Source: CAZWHE01 sp964633825 (GTDB taxonomy: Bacteria; Planctomycetota; B15-G4; CAYZWU01). From it: a DNA stretch of 12,020 nucleotides. A program made the position numbers and the translations under genes. This document shows positions 1 to 5,983 of the stretch, piece after piece. The notes below the pieces were generated by a model that was not told the origin of the DNA, ran no database searches, and worked only from the letters and a program-made list of their open reading frames with translations. The DNA lies in NCBI GenBank assembly GCA_964633825.1, contig CAZWHE010000129.1, positions 1-12,020 of the forward strand, read 5' to 3'. Within the stretch, counting starts at the first letter, position 1. Each line of letters begins with the position of its first letter.

Positions 1-1
1 T

Positions 2-487
2 GTCTTCCTTGCCGTTTTTCTCGGCCCCGGCAACCTGTTGTATGAGGCCATGGCCCGTGAAAAAGACGAACCGCGCCGGACCCATTACATCATCGTTCCC
101 TATTTCGCGACTCTCATCGGCGGGCTCGCCGGCAACATCCTCTTCGGCCCCGTCGCCATAGTCGGCTACCTGGTCACCGGACTGGGCGATGCCGTGGGAG
201 AACCCTTCGGCACGAGGTTCGGGAGACATGAGTACAAGGTCCCGTCGCTCACGTCGGTCAAGGCCGTTCGCAGCTGGGAAGGATCGGGCGCGGTTCTGGC
301 GATGTGCACTGTTGCCGTGGTGATCGGCGTGGCGCTGGCCCCGGAGCTCGGCTTCACCCGGCAATCGATACTGATGATACCGCTGCTCGGCCTCGTTTGT
401 GCAGCCGCCGAAGCGGTATCTCCCCACGGATGGGACAACCTGACAATGCAGGTCGTTCCCACATGCCTGGCCACACTGATACTGTGA
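2..487 (+). CDS. Polyprenol/phytol kinase-like membrane protein (SEC59/COG0170 family), C-terminal part
   Basis: The reading frame is open at the left edge, so the true start lies outside the window; an internal TTG at 38 is not needed. About 161 codons are visible. The diagnostic stretch is GDAVGEPFGTRFGRH (positions 185-229), followed about 14 residues later by RSWEGS. This arrangement is typical of the CTP-dependent dolichol/phytol kinase family, which phosphorylates lipid alcohols in the membrane. Hydrophobic segments lie before the motif (around positions 86-180) and after it (around 290-350 and 360-410), as expected for a polytopic inner-membrane enzyme. Family membership is well supported. 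The substrate (phytol, a polyprenol or another isoprenoid alcohol) cannot be told. The next gene starts 200 bases downstream, so this is probably the end of a separate transcription unit. Confidence 0.82.
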   Translation, partial: VFLAVFLGPGNLLYEAMAREKDEPRRTHYIIVPYFATLIGGLAGNILFGPVAIVGYLVTGLGDAVGEPFGTRFGRHEYKVPSLTSVKAVRSWEGSGAVLAMCTVAVVIGVALAPELGFTRQSILMIPLLGLVCAAAEAVSPHGWDNLTMQVVPTCLATLIL

Positions 488-561
488 GGGATGCACTACG
501 AGTCGAGCGTACCGTACCGGTGAAAGCCGCGCCGCACGCCGGGCCCTGTTGGAGATCTCCG

Positions 562-590
562 TTGCATCGGCGTCTGGCGCGAAGCACAAT
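562..590 (+). promoter_or_regulatory. Possible sigma70-type promoter upstream of the beta-lactamase-fold gene
   Basis: TTGCAT (562-567) and CACAAT (585-590) are separated by exactly 17 bases, and an AT-rich stretch follows. The match to the consensus is only 3 of 6 and 4 of 6, so this is a weak candidate. It is listed because it lies in the 200-base gap where a new transcription unit could begin. Confidence 0.22.
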
Positions 591-632
591 GGCTTCGGTA
601 ATTATTAAGGAGGAATCAAGGAACGACGAACC

Positions 633-698
633 ATGAACGCATCCAAATCTCTCGGCGCGGCTGCTCGCGGGAACCTGAAGCGACAACATGTTCGGTAA
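633..698 (+). CDS. Possible 21-residue leader ORF overlapping the next gene start
   Basis: ATG at 633 opens a 21-codon frame ending at TAA 696-698. It overlaps the start of the serine hydrolase gene (ATG 688) by 11 bases in a different frame. A weak ribosome site (AAGGA, 618-622) lies 10 bases upstream of the ATG. A much better AAGGAGG (607-613) is 19 bases away, too far to serve it well. The peptide is basic and alanine-rich with no recognisable domain. It could be a translated leader coupling ribosomes into the 688 start, or chance. There is no regulatory motif such as a run of one codon type. Confidence 0.2.
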   Translation: MNASKSLGAAARGNLKRQHVR

Positions 699-1806
699 TG
701 TGGAAAGGTTATTCCGCCGGCAGCAGGAACGCGGCGCATTTCCCGGCGGCCAGTTGGTCGTTCGCGCGCGCGGCGAGGAGATGCTGAACATCTCCGTCGG
801 GATCGCAAGCGGACTCAGATCAGAAGAGGGGAAGCAGGTCCCGGTCACGGACACGACCCCCTTTCAAGTCATGTCGGCGTCGAAGCCCGTGGTCGCCCTG
901 GCCGTGGCGATCCTCGAGGACCGCGGCCTCCTGGAAGTCGATCGCCCCGTGTCCCACTACATCCCCCGGTTCGCACACCAGGGAAAGGGCGATATCACGG
1001 TGCTCGATGTCCTCACGCACCGGAGCGGAGTTCTCGTGCCCGGCCTTTGGGATGCCCCCGAGATCTGGAGCGACTGGGACCGCGTTCAAGAGGAGATCCG
1101 GAAAGCGCGGCCGCTCTACCGCAAAGGCACCCCCGCTTACCATCCCTGGGAATTCGGCTGGATCCTGGGCGAGCTCGTGCACCGCGTCGCAGGCCGGCAC
1201 CTGCCCGAGTTCCTGGACGAGATTCTACCGAAACAACTGAAATCGCTCCGCCTGCAAACCGATCACAGCGCCGCGCCCCTTGTGGCCCGCACATACTGGT
1301 TGGGGCCGAAGCGCCTGCGTCTTGCCGGCTATGACGTCGCCCGGGGATTCGAAGAAAGGATGAACGCCCCGTCGACATTGACGAGCCTTGTTCCGGGAGC
1401 GTCCATGACGACCACCGCCTCGGCGCTGGCTTATTTTTACGAGATGATACTGGCTGGAGGAGTCACGCCCGACGGTGCGCGCCTCATCGGTTCGGAAACG
1501 CTGGAGCGTTATCTGAGGCCGAACGCCGCAGGTTTCGACCGGGTGCTGCGTTCATACCTGACAATCGGAAGAGGCTTTCTGCTCGGCTGGCTGGGACCCC
1601 ACCCGTACGGATGGTGGAACACACGGAAATGCGTCGGCCATGGCGGCGGTTTTTGCGTCGTGGCTTTCGCCGACCGCCAAACAGGCGCGGCCGTTTCCAT
1701 GGTGACAAACGGGAACAAGGGTTTCGGAGACGTGGTTCGGCGGTTCGCCCCGCTCAGCAGCGCGATTCGGAGATCGTGCAGGAGAATGTTGCGCAGGGAA
1801 AGATGA
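688..1806 (+). CDS. Serine hydrolase of the beta-lactamase/esterase fold (class C-like, PF00144)
   Basis: The 372-residue protein has the three landmarks of the penicillin-recognising serine enzyme superfamily. SASK at residues 63-66 is the S-x-x-K motif carrying the nucleophile and general base. A tyrosine at about 151 (Y-H-P-W-E-F) sits where the Y-x-N motif is expected but lacks the asparagine. HGGG at 318-321 takes the place of the usual K-T-G. This pattern fits EstB-like esterases and beta-lactamase-related proteins more than true AmpC enzymes. There is no signal peptide, so it is probably cytoplasmic, which also argues against a secreted antibiotic-degrading enzyme. An in-frame TGA at 676-678 rules out a longer start; GAAG (677-680) is a weak ribosome site. 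The arginine-rich C-terminus is unusual. The substrate is unknown. Confidence 0.88.
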   Translation: MFGNVERLFRRQQERGAFPGGQLVVRARGEEMLNISVGIASGLRSEEGKQVPVTDTTPFQVMSASKPVVALAVAILEDRGLLEVDRPVSHYIPRFAHQGKGDITVLDVLTHRSGVLVPGLWDAPEIWSDWDRVQEEIRKARPLYRKGTPAYHPWEFGWILGELVHRVAGRHLPEFLDEILPKQLKSLRLQTDHSAAPLVARTYWLGPKRLRLAGYDVARGFEERMNAPSTLTSLVPGASMTTTASALAYFYEMILAGGVTPDGARLIGSETLERYLRPNAAGFDRVLRSYLTIGRGFLLGWLGPHPYGWWNTRKCVGHGGGFCVVAFADRQTGAAVSMVTNGNKGFGDVVRRFAPLSSAIRRSCRRMLRRER

Positions 1807-1884
1807 GAATAGGGAAACACTTCTTGTTATTATGATAGTCGTGACAACAGCCCCAGCGGCCGCGGCCTCGAATCAGCAAAAACG

Positions 1885-1891
1885 TAAGGAG
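1885..1891 (+). promoter_or_regulatory. Ribosome binding site that decides the 1903 start
   Basis: TAAGGAG occupies 1885-1891. The GTG at 1891 overlaps it and cannot be its start codon. The in-frame GTG at 1903 is 11 bases downstream and also begins the conserved part of the protein. Confidence 0.6.
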
Positions 1892-1902
1892 TGAATACAA
1901 AC

Positions 1903-2292
1903 GTGTCGTTCTGCACCGCAATCAACTGCATCGATGGGAGAGCTCAGCTGCCGATCATCCGGTATCTGCAGGATCGTTTTAGCGTTCTCTATGTGGACGT
2001 TGTCACCGAAGCGGGTCCTGTTCGGGCTCTTGCCGACCCGGCCGATTCGGAGATCAAGGCTTCGATACTCAGCCGGGTCAGAATATCCTTCGAGAAGCAT
2101 GGATCGAGAGTGATCGCGATCGCGGCCCACGCGGACTGCGCAGGCAACCCGGTCAGCGATGAGCGGCAGCTCCGCGAGCTTGCCGTCTCGGCCGACCGTG
2201 TTGCTGAATGGTTTCCCGAAGCCACGGTGCTCGGACTGTGGGTCACCACCGATGGGCTTGTCGTCGAAAACTGCATTCGAGGCGGCGGTTGA
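1903..2292 (+). CDS. Small carbonic-anhydrase-like protein (Pro_CA_2-type)
   Basis: The 129-residue protein begins MSFCTAINCIDGR. The C-I-D-G-R at residues 9-13 parallels the C-x-D-x-R metal and active-site motif of beta-carbonic anhydrases. HADCAGNP at 76-83 gives the H-x-x-C half of the metal site. C9, H76 and C79 are therefore the likely zinc ligands. It is much shorter than ordinary beta-carbonic anhydrases (about 200 residues) and matches the compact family of putative carbonic anhydrases known from bacteria and archaea. Whether it hydrates CO2 is not established from sequence. A second cysteine (C4) near the first ligand is a possible redox or metal partner. The GTG start at 1903 is chosen from the ribosome-site spacing. 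It is probably soluble and cytoplasmic. Confidence 0.8.
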   Translation: MSFCTAINCIDGRAQLPIIRYLQDRFSVLYVDVVTEAGPVRALADPADSEIKASILSRVRISFEKHGSRVIAIAAHADCAGNPVSDERQLRELAVSADRVAEWFPEATVLGLWVTTDGLVVENCIRGGG

Positions 2293-2331
2293 TCGGGCTG
2301 AGAGGTTCAGTGATTCCGAGGAGTTCCGATC

Positions 2332-2634
2332 ATGACAAACTGGTTTTGGTTATCATGCTCAATCGTTCTCTTTGTCTTGGCGATTGTAGATTATTGGACA
2401 TTGTGGAATCTGCGAAACACCGCGGAAACCCGTTCATTGGTTTTCTCTCCTTTCACTTTGGCTGCGCAGGGAGCTTTTGCGGTTTTTGCCGGTCTCTTTA
2501 CAATGTCCTTGGCCGTGGATAACTTTCAGTCCGGCGATTTTATTATGTACGGGGAGCTGGTGTTTTTGGCACTCATGACTTTCGGCGGAATTGCAGACTG
2601 GCGCAGCAGACGAAGCCGGGTAAAACAGAATTAA
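2332..2634 (+). CDS. Small three-helix membrane protein, function unknown
   Basis: The protein has 100 residues with three hydrophobic stretches at about 4-25, 36-62 and 69-89, and ends in a positively charged tail (WRSRRSRVKQN). By the positive-inside rule the C-terminus should be cytoplasmic. A clear GAGGAG (2318-2323) lies 8 bases before the ATG, so translation is likely. I recognise no family and see no catalytic or metal-binding motif. It starts 39 bases after the carbonic-anhydrase-like gene, so the two are probably co-transcribed. Its base composition is somewhat AT-richer than the flanking genes, which may point to a separate origin. Confidence 0.72.
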   Translation: MTNWFWLSCSIVLFVLAIVDYWTLWNLRNTAETRSLVFSPFTLAAQGAFAVFAGLFTMSLAVDNFQSGDFIMYGELVFLALMTFGGIADWRSRRSRVKQN

Positions 2635-2659
2635 TCGGGTTTTTGTGTATCAGATTTAG

Positions 2660-2799
2660 GCCACGAAATCCGACGAGCACAGATCGTTCCATCGGATTGT
2701 CTTTTGGGCCGCCGTCATCGGCTCGCTGTCCGCCCTCTTCGCGATCGGCCTGCTCCACCGGCGGTTCGGCGGCCGAGCCGACCGTGAAAGGAGAACAAG
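2660..2799 (+). pseudogene. Coding-like orphan segment: possible remnant of a membrane protein gene
   Basis: After TAG 2657-2659 the frame stays open and reads like a real protein end. A charged stretch (SDEHRSFHR) is followed by a transmembrane-like helix (VFWAAVIGSLSALFAIGLL) and a basic, arginine-rich tail (HRRFGGRADRERR). This is the pattern of a membrane anchor with a cytoplasmic tail. There is no ATG, GTG or TTG in this frame before the next gene, and the frame runs on out of phase into the GyrI-like gene. It is therefore either the 3' scrap of a deleted gene or a coincidence. The end of the segment supplies the ribosome site (AAAGGAG, 2787-2793) of the following gene. Confidence 0.35.
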
Positions 2800-3261
2800 A
2801 TGCCTGATCTTGATGTCCGTATCGAAGAGCTGGAGCCCATGCGCGTTGCGAGCTTCAGGGCTGTGGGCGAATGCCCGGAAAATGATGCATGGGAGAAACT
2901 CAAATCGTGGGCGGGCGCCAGGGGATACCTCGGAAATGTGGAGGAACATCCCATATTCGGCTTCAATAATCCCAATCCGTCGCCCGGCCGAAAGGAATAC
3001 GGATACGAATTCTGGATTCGCGTCCCCTCTGATACGGAATCAGAAGGTGAATTCGAAATAAAGGACTTCCCGGGAGGACGCTATGCCGTCACGACGCATG
3101 ACGGTCTCCCCAATCCCGAGGTTTGGAAGCGCCTATGGGACTGGGTGCAGTCCAGCCGCTATGAGTGGCGCAAGACGAACGAGCTCGAGAAAGCGCATGA
3201 TCCCACGGCTCCGCATGATGAGATGGTGTTTGATCTCTATCTGCCAATCATGGACCATTGA
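2800..3261 (+). CDS. Stand-alone GyrI-like small-molecule-binding domain protein
   Basis: The 153-residue protein matches the GyrI-like/AraC effector-binding domain (PF06445) over its whole length. An N-terminal strand (VRIEELEPMRVASFRA) is followed by a helix (AWEKLKSWA), the aromatic core GYEFWIRVP, the loop DFPGGRYAVTTH and a C-terminal VFDLYLPI strand. In transcription factors this fold binds drugs or other hydrophobic ligands. As a lone domain it may sequester or hydrolyse a ligand, or bind a protein as SbmC/GyrI binds gyrase. There is no DNA-binding domain here. AAAGGAG (2787-2793) lies 6 bases before the ATG. It is followed 51 bases later by a GNAT-YoaP gene, suggesting a shared transcript. 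The ligand is unknown. Confidence 0.83.
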   Translation: MPDLDVRIEELEPMRVASFRAVGECPENDAWEKLKSWAGARGYLGNVEEHPIFGFNNPNPSPGRKEYGYEFWIRVPSDTESEGEFEIKDFPGGRYAVTTHDGLPNPEVWKRLWDWVQSSRYEWRKTNELEKAHDPTAPHDEMVFDLYLPIMDH

Positions 3262-3312
3262 ACCACGAGAACCAATTCGATCGTTATCTCCCGCATATGG
3301 AGAAACCACTCA

Positions 3313-4083
3313 ATGCCCGACGTAATACTTGAAAAGATCGGCCCCGAAAACCTGTCGGACTGCGGCATCGGCTGCGTCACGAACCCGAAGCATCAAGGCC
3401 ATGAGCCCAAGGTCGAATGGCTCCGAAAGCGTTTCAAAGAGGGCTTGAGATTTCTCCTCTACCGCGACGGCAAAGGCAAGCCGCTGGCCTTCCTCGAATA
3501 CGTGCCCGGCGAACACGCCTGGCGGCCTGTGGACGCCAAAGGCTGGCTTTTCGTTCACTGCCTGTGGGTCTATCCCAAGGGGCAGGCCGTGGGCGGGTTG
3601 GGGAGCCGGTTGATCCAGGCCTGCGTCAAAGAAGCGAAAAAAACGAAAGCCCGCGGCGTGGCGGCCATGGTAAGCGACGGGCCCTGGATGACGGGGAAGG
3701 AGGTTCTTTTCAAAAACGGCTTCGAGCAAATTGCCGAAGCCGATCGATTCCAGTTGGTTATACACCGCCTCAAGAAAGGCCCGGCGCCGCGCTTTCGCGA
3801 CATCAGCCCGAAATGGAAAAAGCACCGCGGACTCCACATCGTCTACTCGGCCCAATGCCCGTACCTGCCGAAGTCGGCGGACGACGTCTCGGCCATGGCG
3901 AAGGATCATGGCCTGAAGGTGAAGGTCACCGTGCTGAAAAACGCCCGCGATGCGCAAAACGCGCCGTCCTACTACGGTGTTTACGGTCTCCTCTGGAACG
4001 GGCGGCTCCTGGCGGACCATTACGTGAGCCGGGGACGGTTCAAGAACATACTGAAGAAGGACATCGGCAAGCAGGGCAAGTGA
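3313..4083 (+). CDS. yoaP: GNAT-family N-acetyltransferase with C-terminal YoaP domain
   Basis: The 256-residue protein is a two-domain fusion. Residues 1-155 form a GNAT fold, with the acetyl-CoA loop at about 91-101 (QAVGGLGSRLI) after strand HCLWVYP, and the later VLFKNGFEQI segment typical of GNAT motif B. Residues from about 172 form the YoaP domain, a thioredoxin-like module with the hallmark YSAQCPY at 178-184. C182 is the conserved cysteine. The architecture equals Bacillus subtilis YoaP and relatives in several phyla. The acetylated substrate of the family is not known to me. The domain assignment is strong; the symbol follows the architecture, not a proven role. GGAG (3299-3302) lies 10 bases before the ATG. 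It is probably co-transcribed with the GyrI-like gene upstream. Confidence 0.85.
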   Translation: MPDVILEKIGPENLSDCGIGCVTNPKHQGHEPKVEWLRKRFKEGLRFLLYRDGKGKPLAFLEYVPGEHAWRPVDAKGWLFVHCLWVYPKGQAVGGLGSRLIQACVKEAKKTKARGVAAMVSDGPWMTGKEVLFKNGFEQIAEADRFQLVIHRLKKGPAPRFRDISPKWKKHRGLHIVYSAQCPYLPKSADDVSAMAKDHGLKVKVTVLKNARDAQNAPSYYGVYGLLWNGRLLADHYVSRGRFKNILKKDIGKQGK

Positions 4084-4132
4084 GGGGCGTCATAAATAAT
4101 AAGGCACGGCGACGGCTGTAAGGAGTACGACG

Positions 4133-4498
4133 ATGGTAAGACCTGTTATTTATTCTTCTCTTATCGTGTTTTCGATTTTTTGCATTTCTTTCTATTCGGA
4201 ACCGCGCGAGGAGGACTTCGTCGTTCCCTACAAAGTAATTGAAATCCAGGATTTAAAAGGGGCCGAGCGGATTCTGAAAAAGATAGCGGGTTCTCACTGG
4301 CAACTCAAGTTCGTCGTGCCGCGGGAGGATGCCGGTTATTGGATCTATCTTCAGCGGCTTGTGAACTTCGAACCGAACTGGCGTGTTATCGAGCTCGACG
4401 ACGTCACATCTGCAAACAAAACACTCGGTGAAGTCCGGAAGGAGCTTGTCGCGGTCGTACCGGGCCGACAAGGAAAACATTGGGCTTTCTTTCAATAA
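4133..4498 (+). CDS. Small protein with N-terminal membrane anchor or signal, function unknown
   Basis: The 121-residue protein starts at an ATG placed 7 bases after a good ribosome site (TAAGGAG, 4119-4125). Residues 5-21 are strongly hydrophobic and behave as an uncleaved anchor or signal peptide. A cysteine at 17 is not in a proper lipobox. The rest is soluble and has two similar-looking halves: a V-P-Y-K-V-I-E-I-Q-D-L-K stretch near 31 and a W-R-V-I-E-L-D-D-V stretch near 83 are each followed by a helix and a strand. An internal duplication of a small alpha/beta unit is possible. I do not recognise a family. The 5' half is AT-richer than the neighbouring genes. It lies 49 bases behind the YoaP-type gene. 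Confidence 0.7.
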   Translation: MVRPVIYSSLIVFSIFCISFYSEPREEDFVVPYKVIEIQDLKGAERILKKIAGSHWQLKFVVPREDAGYWIYLQRLVNFEPNWRVIELDDVTSANKTLGEVRKELVAVVPGRQGKHWAFFQ

Positions 4499-4641
4499 TA
4501 AAGAAACACAATACCGAAGAGGCCGATGCGATGGAGCTCCGGGAAATGCTGAAGCAAGTCAGAAATGCCGTGTACAGGAGATAGGAAGAACCGCTCGAAC
4601 GGATCCGGCACCTGACAGGGCGGAACCTCGCGGCTCCACCC
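4498..4641 (+). pseudogene. Possible decayed reading frame with an in-frame TAG
   Basis: One frame through this gap reads like protein. NTEEADAMELREMLKQV followed by RNAVYRR looks like an amphipathic helix. TAG at 4582-4584 interrupts it, and the same frame goes on with EEPLERIRHLTGR and stays open to the lipoprotein ATG at 4762. The first part could be a 17-residue ORF from ATG 4531, with GAGG (4519-4522) as a ribosome site. There is no match to a family I know. Either this is debris of a gene, or it is chance in a high-GC frame; I favour debris only weakly. Confidence 0.25.
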
Positions 4642-4670
4642 TTGTCTTCAGCCGATTCCTCCATTACTAT
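4642..4670 (+). promoter_or_regulatory. Candidate sigma70 promoter for the lipoprotein gene
   Basis: TTGTCT (4642-4647) and TACTAT (4665-4670) each match the -35 and -10 consensus at 4 of 6 positions and are exactly 17 bases apart. They lie in the longest gap of the window (263 bases), in a locally AT-rich patch about 90 bases before the lipoprotein ATG. The position fits the start of a new transcription unit. No operator-like repeat is seen. Confidence 0.35.
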
Positions 4671-4761
4671 TATTGAATCGGTATATGAATTGGCGGACAG
4701 GACACTCGAACCCCGAAGGGCCGATCACAAAAGAAAAAGACATAACGAGGAGGCAGCCGCC

Positions 4762-5226
4762 ATGAGAATCAATTTATTGCTTATCGCTTGCCTGGCACTG
4801 ATTCTGTCCACGGCCGCCGGATGTTCGCATCTGCAGTTTTGGACGCCGCGCCACGGCGCCCTGCATATCAAGGCCTTCATCGACGGTTCGGACATGATCT
4901 TCGTTAAAGGAAACGAGCTCTGGTATGAGCACCACAAGTGGGACCTGCCGGGCAAATGGCAGGGGCGCTTCGACGAGCCGACGTACATCAACGGAGAGCC
5001 CTGGAAGCCCAAATGGCGCGGAAAGGTATCCAACATCTATCAGAAGGTCCGCCCTGCATTTCCGAAAGCGGGAGCCGACGGGATCACGCTCACAAAGACA
5101 AAGGGGAGGGGTCCGGTCACGATCGACCAGGCTCCGGGCCCGGACAATGAATACAGACTCTCGATCTTCCTGAACGACAATGGCGCCTCCGGAGCGGCAT
5201 GGTACGACATTCTCGTCGAATGGTAA
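4762..5226 (+). CDS. Predicted lipoprotein with a tryptophan-rich beta-type domain
   Basis: The 154-residue product starts with a classical lipoprotein signal: positive MRIN, a hydrophobic core to residue 16, and a lipobox ending AAGC with the lipidated cysteine at 21. GAGGAGG (4747-4753) lies 8 bases before this ATG, so upstream in-frame starts are rejected. The mature part is rich in Trp, Gly and Pro (WYEHHKWDLPGKWQGR; GEPWKPKWRGK) and ends in a strand pattern (YRLSIFLND, then WYDILVEW). This suggests a small beta-sandwich, perhaps a ligand- or carbohydrate-binding module, but that is inference. It should sit on the periplasmic side of the inner membrane or in the outer membrane. The gene next downstream encodes a PrsW-like membrane protease 58 bases away. 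Confidence 0.8.
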   Translation: MRINLLLIACLALILSTAAGCSHLQFWTPRHGALHIKAFIDGSDMIFVKGNELWYEHHKWDLPGKWQGRFDEPTYINGEPWKPKWRGKVSNIYQKVRPAFPKAGADGITLTKTKGRGPVTIDQAPGPDNEYRLSIFLNDNGASGAAWYDILVEW

Positions 5227-5284
5227 TCGGAGAAGGTAAAAACAGCGAATTCCGGCGGATCAAAAAACGAATGGAGAGCCGTTC

Positions 5285-5983
5285 GTGACCCTTGTCTTCA
5301 CCATAATCTGCGCTGTTGTGCCGTCGCTGCTGCTGCTCTGGTACTTCTACAAGCGCGACCTCAATCCCGAACCGCGCCGCGTGCTGATCAAGACATTCCT
5401 GCTCGGCATCTTGATCGTCCTGCCCGTCTCGCTGATCACACTGCCTCTGGGATTGTCCGGAATACATCCGGGCAATCCCCTGCTCGCCGGGCTCTACTTC
5501 GCATTTCTGTGCGCCGCCGTCCCCGAAGAGTTCTTCAAGTTTCTCGTTGTCACCCGATACAGCGCCCGAAACCCCGCGTTCGACGAGCCGATGGACGGCG
5601 TGGTGTACGGCGCCACCGCATCGCTCGGCTTCGCCACTCTCGAAAACATCGTCTATGTCCTGAACGGGGGGTGGACGGTCGCCGTGATGCGGGCGCTCAC
5701 CTCGGTGCCCTGCCACGCATGCCTCGGGGACATCCTCGGTTACTATGTGGGCCAAGCCCGTTTCAATAGGAAAGCCCAGTGATGGCTCGGATTGCTTGCG
5801 GCCGTACTGCTTCACGGACTGTACGATTTCCCGCTTTTCGCGATGTGCGCAATGACCGAGGAGATGTTCGAAAAGCCGGGCCTGATCCTGGGTCTGAACG
5901 CCCTGTTTTTCGCCGTATTCGTTTTTGAAATCGTCTGGACCCTGATAATCATCCGACGCCTTCGCCGGGAGCAAACCAAATGA
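5285..5983 (+). pseudogene. prsW: PrsW-like intramembrane protease, interrupted by an in-frame TGA
   Basis: Residues 1-165 (to TGA 5780-5782) carry most PrsW hallmarks: an N-terminal helix ending in FYKRDLNPEP, EEFFK at 81-85, DEPMDGVVYG at 100-109, FATLEN at 116-121 and PCHACLGD at 142-149. The same frame continues past the TGA with WLGLLAAVLLHGLYDFPLF, which contains the last conserved motif H-G-x-Y-D (histidine codon 5813-5815) and the final membrane helices, and stops at 5981-5983. Read through, the protein has 232 residues, a normal length for the family. PrsW proteases cleave membrane anti-sigma factors; no sigma/anti-sigma pair is visible here. One C-to-T change (CGA to TGA) or TGG to TGA would explain the break. 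The final stop overlaps the next start as ATGA, showing the full frame was once the functional one. Start is GTG 5285 with GGAG (5273-5276). Confidence 0.82.

Noticed and set aside
1832..1894. 20-residue ORF between the serine hydrolase and the carbonic-anhydrase-like gene
   Set aside because: It has no ribosome site and a low-complexity alanine stretch caused by the GC-rich palindrome at 1858-1867.
2635..2650. T-run after the small membrane protein as an intrinsic terminator
   Set aside because: TTTTT is present but no GC-rich hairpin precedes it.
4642..4761. Upstream extension of the lipoprotein to an in-frame TTG at 4642
   Set aside because: It would bury the signal peptide inside the protein. 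The ATG at 4762 has an excellent ribosome site and a normal lipoprotein signal.
5780..5782. TGA as selenocysteine or reassigned codon
   Set aside because: No convincing hairpin follows the TGA, PrsW proteases do not use selenocysteine, and TGA ends most other genes here. Mutation or sequencing error is simpler.
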